A DNA stretch of 47,104 nucleotides. Source: Legionellales bacterium (GTDB taxonomy: Bacteria; Pseudomonadota; Gammaproteobacteria; JAGOUN01). Of this stretch, positions 6,025 through 15,094 are shown one piece after another. Location: the NCBI GenBank assembly GCA_027486005.1, contig JAIXPZ010000047.1:1-47104 (forward strand), in the 5' to 3' direction. The notes under the pieces were generated by a model, which saw only the letters and a program-made list of their open reading frames with translations, ran no database searches and was not told the DNA's origin. A program made the position numbers and the translations under genes. Position 1 is the first letter of the stretch, and each line of letters starts with the position of its first letter.

Positions 6025-8949
6025 ATGAAATCACGTGTTTATAAAATGGAAGCAAAAATAGCTTCTCGTGTTGGCAAAGCTGTTAGAGGTGATGAGAGTC
6101 TGGTGCGTAAGTTTCCCAGTCAAAGCGTAGATCAATTGATTAAGCTCCTTGAAGATTTATTAAGTGAACATCGAACAATGGATATGCCGCGTGATCTTTC
6201 TACTGAGTTTAATCATCGGCTAGATGGACGTGTTTCGCCTGAGGGCCTATTAGTCATTATGGAAGAGTACGCTCAAACACCTTATTTTTTGAATAAATTT
6301 GTCGCGCATAATTTAATGAAATTATTGGCTTATTTTGATCAATTTGAGTTAACAAAAAAAGTTTACGACTATTTATCCCATTGGAAGGTAACAGATACGT
6401 TTACTTATTCAATTATGATTGATGCATCTGGTAAAAATGGTCTTTTGGCATTAGCTGCTAATATATTTGCTCAAGCTGAGCGTGCCCGTGCATGCAATGA
6501 ACATGTTTATGCGGCTATTATTGATGCTGCAGGAAGGAATGGCGATTTAGTCTTAGCAAAATCAGCGTTTGGAAAAGCGTTACTAAGAAAAAATGCCAAT
6601 GAGATCGTTTTTGTTAACATGGTTAATGCCGCGGTAGAAAATTATAGCTCAGATGATGCGATACGATTTTTTGATTTAGCAGCTTCTCAAAATAAACTAA
6701 CCTCCCATGCTGGTACTAGTATGATTAAAGCTGCAGGGCAGGCTGGTGATCTAGCTATGGCTATTAAGGTATTTGAAAAAGCAAAATTAATCGGATTTTG
6801 TAATGCATATATCTATACAAGCATGGTTGACGCAGCAGGAAGAAATAATAATTTTTCCCTGGCGCAGGATATTTTTAAACAGGCAGTTGATTCAAGAAAT
6901 GCTACGGTTGCAACCTACGCAGCCATGATTAAAGCAGCTGGGTGTGCTCGTGAAATAGAGTTAGTAGAATATTTTTTTCAAGAGGCGTTAAGTAAAGTTA
7001 GTTGTAATGCCTATATTTTTAATAGTGTGATTGATGCAGCTACTATTGTTATTAGTGAACGTTCAATGGAGATTGCATGGAATGCATTTAACGAAGCCTC
7101 TCAACGAGGTCAGTGTAATGAGCATGTTTACGCAAGTATGATAGAGGTAGCTGGGAAAAATGATAACTTGACACTAGCAGCTCAGCTTTTTGATGTGGCA
7201 TTAGAGGTTAATTTATGCAACGAGTATGCTTGCGTGAATATGATTCATGCGGCAGGAAAAAATGGTGATTTTTCGCTTGCGGAGTATGTTTTTTCTCGAG
7301 CACAAGCAGCTAACCTGGCGAATGCAGTTAGCTATGCAACGTTGATTGCAGCTGCCGGGGCTTGTGATAATCCTGAGGCTGTTGAACATGTATTTCAGTT
7401 TTCTAAACAATCTGGAAAAATTAATCCTCGTATCTATACAACAGTTGTGACCTCTTTACTGCAGTGTAAAGCTGACAATAGTGCGCGTATTTCTGAAATT
7501 TTTGATGAAGCATTTTCGCGAGGACAATGGGATGACGACTCATTTCAATTTTTGCAAGGCGCTCGGGCATCTTTGGGGGAATCTAACTTTTCTTCAGATA
7601 CGATTGTGACAAAAGCATATCCATCTGCTTCGCTCAGTGATAAACACTTGATAAGTCGTGGTGCTTTTGGGCAGGTTTTTTCTGCTAGGTGGAATAAAAA
7701 TATTGATCAAACTGAGTCGTCGTTTGTTGCGGTAAAAGAGATTCATGTGCAGGGATCACTGACGATAATTTCTCAATGCGCTGCTTTGCCAACTCTATCT
7801 AACAGTAGATCCTGGTTTGAGATATACCATCGTTATGCATCAGAAGAGTTACATGGAAAAATACGTTATCTTTGTCTTTATGATAGAAACCAGCGTAATT
7901 GGCACTTATGCTCTATAGATACTGTGTTTTTTGAAGGCGGTCACCGAGAAATTACTTGTAGAACTGTAACACTGTTACGCGTTGAATTTGATAATTTTCT
8001 GCGCAAGGAGGCTCTTGGAAATCGAGGCGATAATGATTTGCTATTGTCTGCCTATGGTCTGAGTTTTTCAGGATGTCAGCATTGTCTTGATACAGAATTT
8101 TCAACCGTAAATCAAAATAGTCATTCGAAAACTCAGTTGTTAAAACTCTGTGACTTAGTGCTAATGGAGCGCAAACAGCAAGAATGGAGAGCCTTGCGTG
8201 AAGAAGTTATGTTGTTAATGCGCTTGGACCATCCTCATGTTGTTAAGTTATATGGTATTACTCTTTCTCAAGAGCCCTATGAAATGATTATGGATCTTTA
8301 TGCAGGAGGTGATTTAGCAACCCGCCTATACTCAGGATTAACTATTGAAAAACAACAGAAACTACAATGGGCGTTACAGATGACATTAGGCTTGGCTTAC
8401 TTGCATGAAAAAAATATTATTCATGGTGATTTAAAACCAGCGAATATGCTGCTGACGACAGAGAATCGATTGGTTTTGGCCGATTTTGGTCTATCTTCTT
8501 TAGGCGAGAAACGAAGTAAACGAGGAACAGCCAGTTATATGGCGCCTGAGTTGCTTCAAGAGACATCGGAAGTATTTGTAGGTAATACCAAAGCAAGCGA
8601 TATTTACAGTCTTGGTGTCGTGTTGTGGGAGTTGGAGGCCAATAGTCGTCCGTGGGCAGGTATTGATAAAGGAAAATTTATTTATCACGTTACCCATGGA
8701 GAAACACTCTTGCTCAGAGATAGTTGGCTAGAACAATATAAAAATTTATTACTGTTGATGTGGACGATGGATGCGGTAAGCCGTCCTGAGGCTTCGGAAT
8801 GTGCTGCAGTATTGGAAGATATTTCTTCTAACAGTTTATTGACTGTTGCTTCTTCTGCTATGTTTGTTCAGCAACCATCTGCTTTTTCTGCAGAAGAATC
8901 GTCTGAGTTAGATATTTCTTTTGGTGCTCTAGAAGCTAGGTTTAAATAA
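6025..8949 (+). CDS. PPR-repeat protein fused to a protein kinase domain
   Basis: This 974-residue protein has two halves. Residues ~115-500 form about eleven helical-hairpin repeats of 34 residues, such as EHVYAAIIDAAGRNG followed by a helix ending in CN, matching pentatricopeptide (PPR) repeats. Residues ~535-935 are a kinase: glycine loop SRGAFGQVF, Lys in FVAVKE, HPHVVKLYG, IIHGDLKPANMLL, LADFGL and GTASYMAPELL. The catalytic Asp and DFG Asp are present; HRD reads HGD, so it is a non-RD kinase. About 150 extra residues lie between the VAVK lysine and the C-helix. PPR arrays bind RNA in organelles; bacterial examples are rare and sometimes effectors. It lies 16 bp after the PLP gene and 30 bp before the TPR gene. 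Confidence 0.8.
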   Translation: MKSRVYKMEAKIASRVGKAVRGDESLVRKFPSQSVDQLIKLLEDLLSEHRTMDMPRDLSTEFNHRLDGRVSPEGLLVIMEEYAQTPYFLNKFVAHNLMKLLAYFDQFELTKKVYDYLSHWKVTDTFTYSIMIDASGKNGLLALAANIFAQAERARACNEHVYAAIIDAAGRNGDLVLAKSAFGKALLRKNANEIVFVNMVNAAVENYSSDDAIRFFDLAASQNKLTSHAGTSMIKAAGQAGDLAMAIKVFEKAKLIGFCNAYIYTSMVDAAGRNNNFSLAQDIFKQAVDSRNATVATYAAMIKAAGCAREIELVEYFFQEALSKVSCNAYIFNSVIDAATIVISERSMEIAWNAFNEASQRGQCNEHVYASMIEVAGKNDNLTLAAQLFDVALEVNLCNEYACVNMIHAAGKNGDFSLAEYVFSRAQAANLANAVSYATLIAAAGACDNPEAVEHVFQFSKQSGKINPRIYTTVVTSLLQCKADNSARISEIFDEAFSRGQWDDDSFQFLQGARASLGESNFSSDTIVTKAYPSASLSDKHLISRGAFGQVFSARWNKNIDQTESSFVAVKEIHVQGSLTIISQCAALPTLSNSRSWFEIYHRYASEELHGKIRYLCLYDRNQRNWHLCSIDTVFFEGGHREITCRTVTLLRVEFDNFLRKEALGNRGDNDLLLSAYGLSFSGCQHCLDTEFSTVNQNSHSKTQLLKLCDLVLMERKQQEWRALREEVMLLMRLDHPHVVKLYGITLSQEPYEMIMDLYAGGDLATRLYSGLTIEKQQKLQWALQMTLGLAYLHEKNIIHGDLKPANMLLTTENRLVLADFGLSSLGEKRSKRGTASYMAPELLQETSEVFVGNTKASDIYSLGVVLWELEANSRPWAGIDKGKFIYHVTHGETLLLRDSWLEQYKNLLLLMWTMDAVSRPEASECAAVLEDISSNSLLTVASSAMFVQQPSAFSAEESSELDISFGALEARFK

Positions 8950-8979
8950 TTTTCATAAATAATAGGAGCTATTCATACA

Positions 8980-11900
8980 ATGCAATCAGAACATGACTAT
9001 TCTGCAGTTAGAGCCAAACAAGCGTTGGCAAGTCGTTTGCGAAACGAATGTAAATATGAAGAATCCATTGCCTTTTATTTTGAAGCGCAAGAACTTTTAA
9101 AAGAAAAACCGAAAGATATTTTTGGTTATGAATTAGGCTTTGAGCTTTCTTGTGATATTGGTTTAGCTTTGTTTGAGCAAGGAAGCTTCGATGAAAGTTC
9201 TTTTATTTATGAAAGAGTACGCAAAGAAATTGATCGGGACTATAGCCATAGGACTGATCTGCTTTTCAAAGCTTCACTCATGCTTGGTATTATTTATCTT
9301 GGGTCTGATAGAATATGGCTAGCAGAAGAGTGTTCTTTATGGCTTCAGTGTCATCTTTCTCTGATAGTTGAAGAGGAATATCAAGGACAATACGCATCCT
9401 TTGTTGGAAATTTGGCTAGTAAAAAAAATGACTGGTGTAGTGCTGAGGCGGCCTATAGTGATGCTTGTCGGAATTTTAGTGCGGCACTAAAAATTAATTC
9501 TTCTCATGGGTCGTATCGTCGTTATGCTGCCGCATTATTTAATTTATCTCGTGTAAAAGATAAGCTTGATAAAAATGAAGCAGCCATTTCATTTGGTGAA
9601 CAAGCTCTTAAAATACATAGAAAATATTTCGGCAAAGATCACCCTATATCCTGTCGCTATCATTTAGAGCTTGCTCGACTGTATGAGAAGTTATCCTTGA
9701 CAGAAAATAATATTGAGAATTTACAAAAATCAATTGATCATTTAAGAAAAGTTTATGAGGTAAATAGTCAGATACTTATTGCTGAACCAAATATATTTCA
9801 TCGATTTGATCTAGTGGAGCATCATGCTCTTCTTAAACGATTAGCGTTTTTGCATGTTAAATTAAATAATTTATTAGTAGCAGGTCAGCTTTATGAAAAC
9901 GAAGCTGCGATTCTTGCGCATCATTTTCCGATTGAGCAGCTAACTTGCCTTGAATTAGCAGCGAAATATTATTCCCTTAGTGATGATCCTGTGCTTGTTC
10001 AACGCTATGCTAGCGTATTAACCAAAAAATCTGAGTTATTATTTTCTTTTTCTATTCCTGATCATTTTGGCGCAATTACAGCCTTGCGCGAAGCCTATTA
10101 TTGCGAGCCAACAGAAGATCGAAAATCGTTATTGCAGGCTTATGAAAACGCTTGCCAAGAATTTTTTCAAGGCTGGTCTACCGTCAGCCCGCCCTTGGTT
10201 CAACAATGGTTTTTTTGTGTTGAGCAATTTCGAAATTTTCAACAGCATTGTTTATCTGATGTGATGCATTCAGATGATTTTTTTCACTGGAAGGAGGCTA
10301 ATTTAGAACTGTCTCCACAACGAAGAGTGCAGTTGATGATGATTTTGTCTCGACTTCATTGTTTGCTTGATCAGTCTTACAATTACTTCGTAAAGCAATA
10401 TATTAATCGTGACTCAATAAAAGCGCAATATTTTCCTTGGGCAGCATCGGAAGAAGATTTATCTACTGAATGGGTTAATAAAGGAGTAAATTGGGATAGC
10501 TTTTCTTCTGTCCGAGATGCTCTAGTCAAGGTACAACCTTTTAGTAGGCGAGATCCGAGGTATCTACGTCGCACAAGCTGGCTCTTTCCTTTGATGACTA
10601 TTGCAAATTATGCTAAACATGTTCACCTGGGTATTCAGGTTTTATCAAAAACGCCATTGCAATCAAGGAAGGGATTGTTACGGAGACGTTTTCAGGGGAT
10701 TGAATTAGGCGTAACCAGAATGAGCTCGAACGTGTATCCCTTTAGCTTTACTGAAATATTAGATAGTGCTGATATTTCACAAACAATATTTGATTGTTTT
10801 TGTGCATCAGGTCTGTTAGTTGTTGATCCGAAAGCTCATAGCGTTTCTAGCATAGCTGAAGTCGATCCAGTAGCTGCTTATTTAGCAAGTGAAGATGAAT
10901 CGACAGCCAGAGCAGCTCATGCTGAATATGAAAAAAAAATTAGAGAGTTGACTTTAGCGCGTTTGCCTCAGTTAACACCGAGAGATATATTTTCTGTAGC
11001 AAGCTTTTTACTTAATTTAGCCGCTCAGTCTAAGGGGTTGTCGGAGACAACGCAGCGAATTCCCATTTCAGATTTTATAGATGCCACTTTCGAAGGAGTT
11101 GCTTTTTTACTACAAACTTTTGGGAGAGCCTCGCCAATTGTATCGCCACCTATTACAATTGATGATTTTACTGATCCATTCTATTTAAATCGTCTTCCTT
11201 TGAGTAAGTTAGTGGAATGTTTTACTCAATTCAAAGAATCCCCGAAAGGCTGCTCGCTTTCAGAATATGATCGTATAGCTAGGCAGCTTATAGATAGTTA
11301 TCTTTTGACTAATTGTAAAAATGGGATTGATGACATTCTAAGACATACGAAGCAATATGGACCTGCTTGGTTGTACAATAAATACAGTGTTATGTCTGTT
11401 GAGTATAGCGCACCAATGCAATCCGCTGATGTTGATCATGATTTGCTTGCTCGCTTAGATTTTGTTCGAAAATCAATAAAGGACTTTGCGTATTCGCTTT
11501 TCAGAGCAAATGCTTATCATCGTATGCTTTTTAAAAATATGGCTGCTGGCGTTTATTTACAATTACATTTTGTATTAGACCAGATTTTTCAACGTTATTG
11601 CAGTCGTTTGTTGTGTGCTATTTATCAAGAAAATTATCCGCAAAATAATGCCGATTTAAATGAGGTAATACAAACGTTTCAGTTTAAAGGAAAATCAATA
11701 TCAACAGAACTTGTGCGTCTAATAAGAAAATCGTTTTCGTGGTGGACAGATTTTAGAATAACATCGCTTCGTATTAAGCATGCTAATCTTGATAATTTAA
11801 ATAGCTTTATCACTCAAACTGGTTTATCGAAAGGAGTTTTAACGCAATTAAACTTGATATTTCAAAATAGCCTAGAAGAAGTCACAGAAATTGTTATCGC

Positions 11901-12138
11901 GTTTTCAAATGAGCTTAATAAGCTTACTGATACACCGCGCATCTACGAGCATTTTAAATATATGCCAGGTTTTTTGTGCGCACCAGCAGAAAAGGACTTT
12001 TCTCATGCAATTGCGGTAGGCTCTGCAGCGCAGTCACAATCTGTTCTGCCCATGATAAGTTCTTCGTCCTCTTTTGGTTTTTTTCAGCCAGCGGATGATT
12101 CATCTAAACACTTGTCTGCGCAAGAGTGTAAAAAATGA
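8980..12138 (+). CDS. large TPR scaffold protein, paralogue of the 40029-44936 product
   Basis: The 1052-residue product begins with TPR-like helical repeats (residues ~10-310; for example SRLRNECKYEESIAFYFEAQ). A conserved uncharacterised region follows, with WLFPLMTIANY, KHVHLGIQVLSK and RRFQGIELGVTRMSS (residues ~525-590) and AAGVYLQLHF / LDQIFQRY near 850. Nearly every one of these blocks recurs in the middle of the kinase/TPR/Sel1 protein at 40029-44936. No catalytic motif, signal peptide or membrane segment is visible, so a scaffold or binding role is inferred. GGAGC precedes the ATG. Its TGA overlaps the ATG of the methyltransferase remnant (ATGA). C-terminal 50 residues are Ser-rich and divergent. 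Confidence 0.75.
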   Translation: MQSEHDYSAVRAKQALASRLRNECKYEESIAFYFEAQELLKEKPKDIFGYELGFELSCDIGLALFEQGSFDESSFIYERVRKEIDRDYSHRTDLLFKASLMLGIIYLGSDRIWLAEECSLWLQCHLSLIVEEEYQGQYASFVGNLASKKNDWCSAEAAYSDACRNFSAALKINSSHGSYRRYAAALFNLSRVKDKLDKNEAAISFGEQALKIHRKYFGKDHPISCRYHLELARLYEKLSLTENNIENLQKSIDHLRKVYEVNSQILIAEPNIFHRFDLVEHHALLKRLAFLHVKLNNLLVAGQLYENEAAILAHHFPIEQLTCLELAAKYYSLSDDPVLVQRYASVLTKKSELLFSFSIPDHFGAITALREAYYCEPTEDRKSLLQAYENACQEFFQGWSTVSPPLVQQWFFCVEQFRNFQQHCLSDVMHSDDFFHWKEANLELSPQRRVQLMMILSRLHCLLDQSYNYFVKQYINRDSIKAQYFPWAASEEDLSTEWVNKGVNWDSFSSVRDALVKVQPFSRRDPRYLRRTSWLFPLMTIANYAKHVHLGIQVLSKTPLQSRKGLLRRRFQGIELGVTRMSSNVYPFSFTEILDSADISQTIFDCFCASGLLVVDPKAHSVSSIAEVDPVAAYLASEDESTARAAHAEYEKKIRELTLARLPQLTPRDIFSVASFLLNLAAQSKGLSETTQRIPISDFIDATFEGVAFLLQTFGRASPIVSPPITIDDFTDPFYLNRLPLSKLVECFTQFKESPKGCSLSEYDRIARQLIDSYLLTNCKNGIDDILRHTKQYGPAWLYNKYSVMSVEYSAPMQSADVDHDLLARLDFVRKSIKDFAYSLFRANAYHRMLFKNMAAGVYLQLHFVLDQIFQRYCSRLLCAIYQENYPQNNADLNEVIQTFQFKGKSISTELVRLIRKSFSWWTDFRITSLRIKHANLDNLNSFITQTGLSKGVLTQLNLIFQNSLEEVTEIVIAFSNELNKLTDTPRIYEHFKYMPGFLCAPAEKDFSHAIAVGSAAQSQSVLPMISSSSSFGFFQPADDSSKHLSAQECKK

Positions 12139-12368
12139 TTAAAGAAAATTGCGGTACAATTTATTTACCAGACAATCAATCCGAAAATGCAGACAAGTTA
12201 TTAGCTAGGCAAGCTATTTATTGCTATAGCCTAAGAAAAGATAATATTTGGAAGTGGACAGCAAAAAAATATCCTATTTTTTTCAACGAAAGACTTATCG
12301 AAGTGGTGTGTAGAAATAGATTTTTTGGTATTTTTGTATCTGATTATCATTATATTTTTTTATACTAA
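12135..12368 (+). pseudogene. internally deleted remnant of the methyltransferase at 1191-1967
   Basis: The 77-residue frame begins like the full-length methyltransferase: LLARQAIYCYSLRKDNIWKW and AKKYPIF match LLARQAIYNYSLRQDTVWGW and AKKYPVL. It reaches a damaged SAM motif (IEVVCRNRFF against LEVGCGNGVF). The next residues, GIFVSDYHYIF, resemble GILLPDNHHMESIF, which lies about 90 residues further on in the intact protein. The core was therefore removed by an internal deletion, leaving no SAM-binding fold. It still has a coupled start (ATGA overlap with the TPR gene), so it may be translated, but it cannot be a working methyltransferase. Confidence 0.7.
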
Positions 12369-12391
12369 AAAAAATAACATAAGGTTTGACA

Positions 12392-14953
12392 ATGAAAACT
12401 ATTGTTTGTATGGCGGGCCCTCATGGCTCTGGAAAAACTACTATTGCTGAAAAATTAATTCAGCTATATTTACCTGGCGCAGCAGAGATTTTTTTACTTA
12501 CTCATGAAACTAGCTGTCAATTATTGATTAATAAAATTTCAATATCTAGCGCTAGCTTAATTTTTATTATAAATAAGTTAGATCATGATTTTTCTGAAGA
12601 GATCGCATTAGAGCATCTAATTAATGTAAAAGTTTATATTGAGTCACCTTTAGATTTGTGTTTATTAAGATGTTTTCGCGCCGGAAAAACATCTTTTTTT
12701 GATAGTTATGAAGCGAATAGAAATGACATTATTTTGTTTCAAGAAAAATTAAAAGAAAAATCAGATATTGTTATTGATAATAGTCAGCATATTGCAGATC
12801 TTGATATGGCAGTTATAATTGATAAGATTTTTTCTGTTCATGCCGCAGCTAGTTATTCACCCATCCCAATGAAAATGATAAATCCAAGCTTTGATGCCAG
12901 CTTAAAAAGTGCAGAAGTTTTGCAAGGAAAATTGTATGTTATTTCTGGACCATCCGGAGTTGGTAAAAATACGCTTATTACTGAGATGCTGAATAAATTT
13001 CATTTTTTACAAAAAGTTGTTCCATATACAACTCGCCATAAAAGAGATCTAGAGATAGATGGAGTAGATTATTTTTTTGTTTCTTCCGATTTATTTAAAA
13101 AAATAAAAGATGAAAGGGTTTTTTTGCAGTATTTTATTAACAAAAATACTGGTCATGAATATGGACTTTTGTTAAATGATGTTAAAAAAATATTGAGAGA
13201 CGGAATCTCCGTGATTGTTGATATTTTTCCAAATGGCTTGGTTCAGGTTCAAGAGCATGGTCTTAATGCCACATCTGTTTTTTTATGTCCGCCAGGATTT
13301 AACGATCTATCGAGGCGCCTAGTTGCTAGAGACGGAAAAGTTGATTCAGATAGAATAAGTCATGCGTTAGAAAATTTTGAATCAGCCAGTTTTGAGTCTT
13401 ATGATTTCTTAATCGTGAATGATAATCTAATGGATGCGGTTGAATCCATGTCAGCTATTATTCTTGAGAATCAATTACGTATGAATAAACAATTATTAAA
13501 GCAGTCAATGTTGTTAACAAGCTTAAGATTAGAGCGTGGGCTTGCAGCTATGAAAACTAAGCTTTCACCTCTTCGTTGGGAAAAATTAATGATTTCTACG
13601 CTGTCGTCGTTGAATAATATTAGTGTTAAAGTAAGTGTCGAAGGCGAGCACTATTTCTTAAGAGTTCGAGCCAGTGATCCTCATTATGGCATTGTTATTG
13701 CTGATGAATACAGAAATATAACACAAGTTTCTCAGCATGGTATTTATCCAGAGGTGTCTTATTATGACGCTGATCATGGGTATTATTTTGTTAGGTTTCT
13801 AAATGAATACAAAAACCTTGCTGTTGCGTCAGTCGTTAGCCAAGAGAGCGTATTAAAAACCATAGTAGGTTCATTGAAAAAACTGCACGCTCTTCCGCTT
13901 TTTGAGAATAACTATAGACCAATTGCTTATATTGAAGCAACGGCAATAAGAATCAAGAAAAAAAATATTTCACTACCGCATCTTTTAGATACGATAATTT
14001 TGTTTGCTCACCGCTTAAGTGAACTTCTAGATCATTTTAGCGACAGATTATATCCCTGCCATAATGATGTTAGCCCTTATAATATGCTGCATAATATAGA
14101 ACAGGGGTCAGTTGTTTTGACGGATTGGGAAAGCTCCGGTAATAATAATTTCTATTGGGATTTATCTAAACTGTCTGTTGAGTTTTTGTTGACTGAGGTT
14201 CAGGAGGAATTATTGCTACAGACCTACTTTATGGGCGTTTCTGGGCATGTTGAATTAGCACAACTTGTTTTATTTAAATTTCTTGTTGAGTTGCATTTAG
14301 CGATGTGGGCAAAATGGCAGGTGGTTATAAAAAATCAGGCAGCGCTAAGCTGTCAGTTTGAGCATATTTTTTTATCCAGATTGGAGAACTGCCGGTCTTA
14401 TTTGAAGTCCAATGATTTTTACAGACATATTCAATGTTTGTTACAACATTTACCCTCACAAGCGAGATCAGTGCCTATATTAATTAAGTCACGAATAGAG
14501 CAAATATTTTTACCTAAGCCAGAGAAAAGTATTATATTCGCGAAGTCGAGACTTTCAGTTTTTACTGCTTCGTCATCGACTCTATTTTTTTCAGAGGCTT
14601 TAGTTATTATTAAGCCAGATGCTGTTGCGAAGGGTTTTTCAGGCGCGATTATTTCTGCTATAGAAGTTGAGAATTATAGTATCTCTAAAATGAAGGAGTG
14701 TATGTTGACTCAAGTTGAGGTTGAGAAGTTATATGATATTGCCAAGCATGTACTTCGTTACGATGTCTTAGATTTGATGACCGCTGGTCCTGTTATTCTG
14801 CTGGTGATTCACGCAATGGATCAAAGTTCTAGTGATTTGCTTGAGTTAAAAAAGAGATTGAGATCAAATTTTGCTGAGACCGAAAAATGGAATGCGCTTC
14901 ATTGTTCGGATGATGCCCAGTCAGCTTGTCGCGAGATCTCATTATTTTTTTAG
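12392..14953 (+). CDS. four-domain phosphotransferase fusion: P-loop kinase, guanylate kinase, APH-like, NDP kinase
   Basis: This 853-residue protein joins four kinase-type folds. Residues ~1-150 are a P-loop domain (AGPHGSGKTT) resembling uridine kinase, with YIESPLDLCLLRCFR late in it. Residues ~175-360 are a guanylate kinase: ISGPSGVGKNTL, PYTTRHKRDLEIDGVDYFFV, DYGL-like nucleotide region and DFLIVND. Residues ~375-640 are an aminoglycoside/choline-kinase-like domain with CHNDVSPYNML and LTDWESSG. Residues ~725-853 are an NDP kinase: ALVIIKPDAV, a shortened middle, and NALHCSDDAQSACREI with the phosphoryl-acceptor His. All four keep recognisable catalytic residues. The ATG at 12392 has AAGG 7 bp upstream; a TTG two codons earlier is less likely. 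It closes the plus-strand block. Substrates unknown; nucleotide or nucleoside-like phosphorylation is inferred. Confidence 0.8.
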   Translation: MKTIVCMAGPHGSGKTTIAEKLIQLYLPGAAEIFLLTHETSCQLLINKISISSASLIFIINKLDHDFSEEIALEHLINVKVYIESPLDLCLLRCFRAGKTSFFDSYEANRNDIILFQEKLKEKSDIVIDNSQHIADLDMAVIIDKIFSVHAAASYSPIPMKMINPSFDASLKSAEVLQGKLYVISGPSGVGKNTLITEMLNKFHFLQKVVPYTTRHKRDLEIDGVDYFFVSSDLFKKIKDERVFLQYFINKNTGHEYGLLLNDVKKILRDGISVIVDIFPNGLVQVQEHGLNATSVFLCPPGFNDLSRRLVARDGKVDSDRISHALENFESASFESYDFLIVNDNLMDAVESMSAIILENQLRMNKQLLKQSMLLTSLRLERGLAAMKTKLSPLRWEKLMISTLSSLNNISVKVSVEGEHYFLRVRASDPHYGIVIADEYRNITQVSQHGIYPEVSYYDADHGYYFVRFLNEYKNLAVASVVSQESVLKTIVGSLKKLHALPLFENNYRPIAYIEATAIRIKKKNISLPHLLDTIILFAHRLSELLDHFSDRLYPCHNDVSPYNMLHNIEQGSVVLTDWESSGNNNFYWDLSKLSVEFLLTEVQEELLLQTYFMGVSGHVELAQLVLFKFLVELHLAMWAKWQVVIKNQAALSCQFEHIFLSRLENCRSYLKSNDFYRHIQCLLQHLPSQARSVPILIKSRIEQIFLPKPEKSIIFAKSRLSVFTASSSTLFFSEALVIIKPDAVAKGFSGAIISAIEVENYSISKMKECMLTQVEVEKLYDIAKHVLRYDVLDLMTAGPVILLVIHAMDQSSSDLLELKKRLRSNFAETEKWNALHCSDDAQSACREISLFF

Positions 14954-14992
14954 GGATGGTTGAGATATCGTGTTGACAGTCAAGGACGAAAA

Positions 14993-15024
14993 ATATTCGG
15001 CAGTTTTAAGCCACTGCCGAATAT
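14993..15024 (-). terminator. intrinsic terminator for nrdB, possibly bidirectional
   Basis: A perfect 12-bp inverted repeat (ATATTCGGCAGT / ACTGCCGAATAT) with an 8-nt loop lies in the gap between the convergent fusion kinase and nrdB. On the minus strand it lies 70 bp after the nrdB stop and is followed by TTTT, as in an intrinsic terminator. It is 39 bp past the stop of the plus-strand gene and may serve both. Confidence 0.7.
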
Positions 15025-15094
15025 CGGATGATAAGAACGAGTAGGGTATTTCGGCGCCAAGAATCAATACATAATAACTGATTCATCTAAGTGC

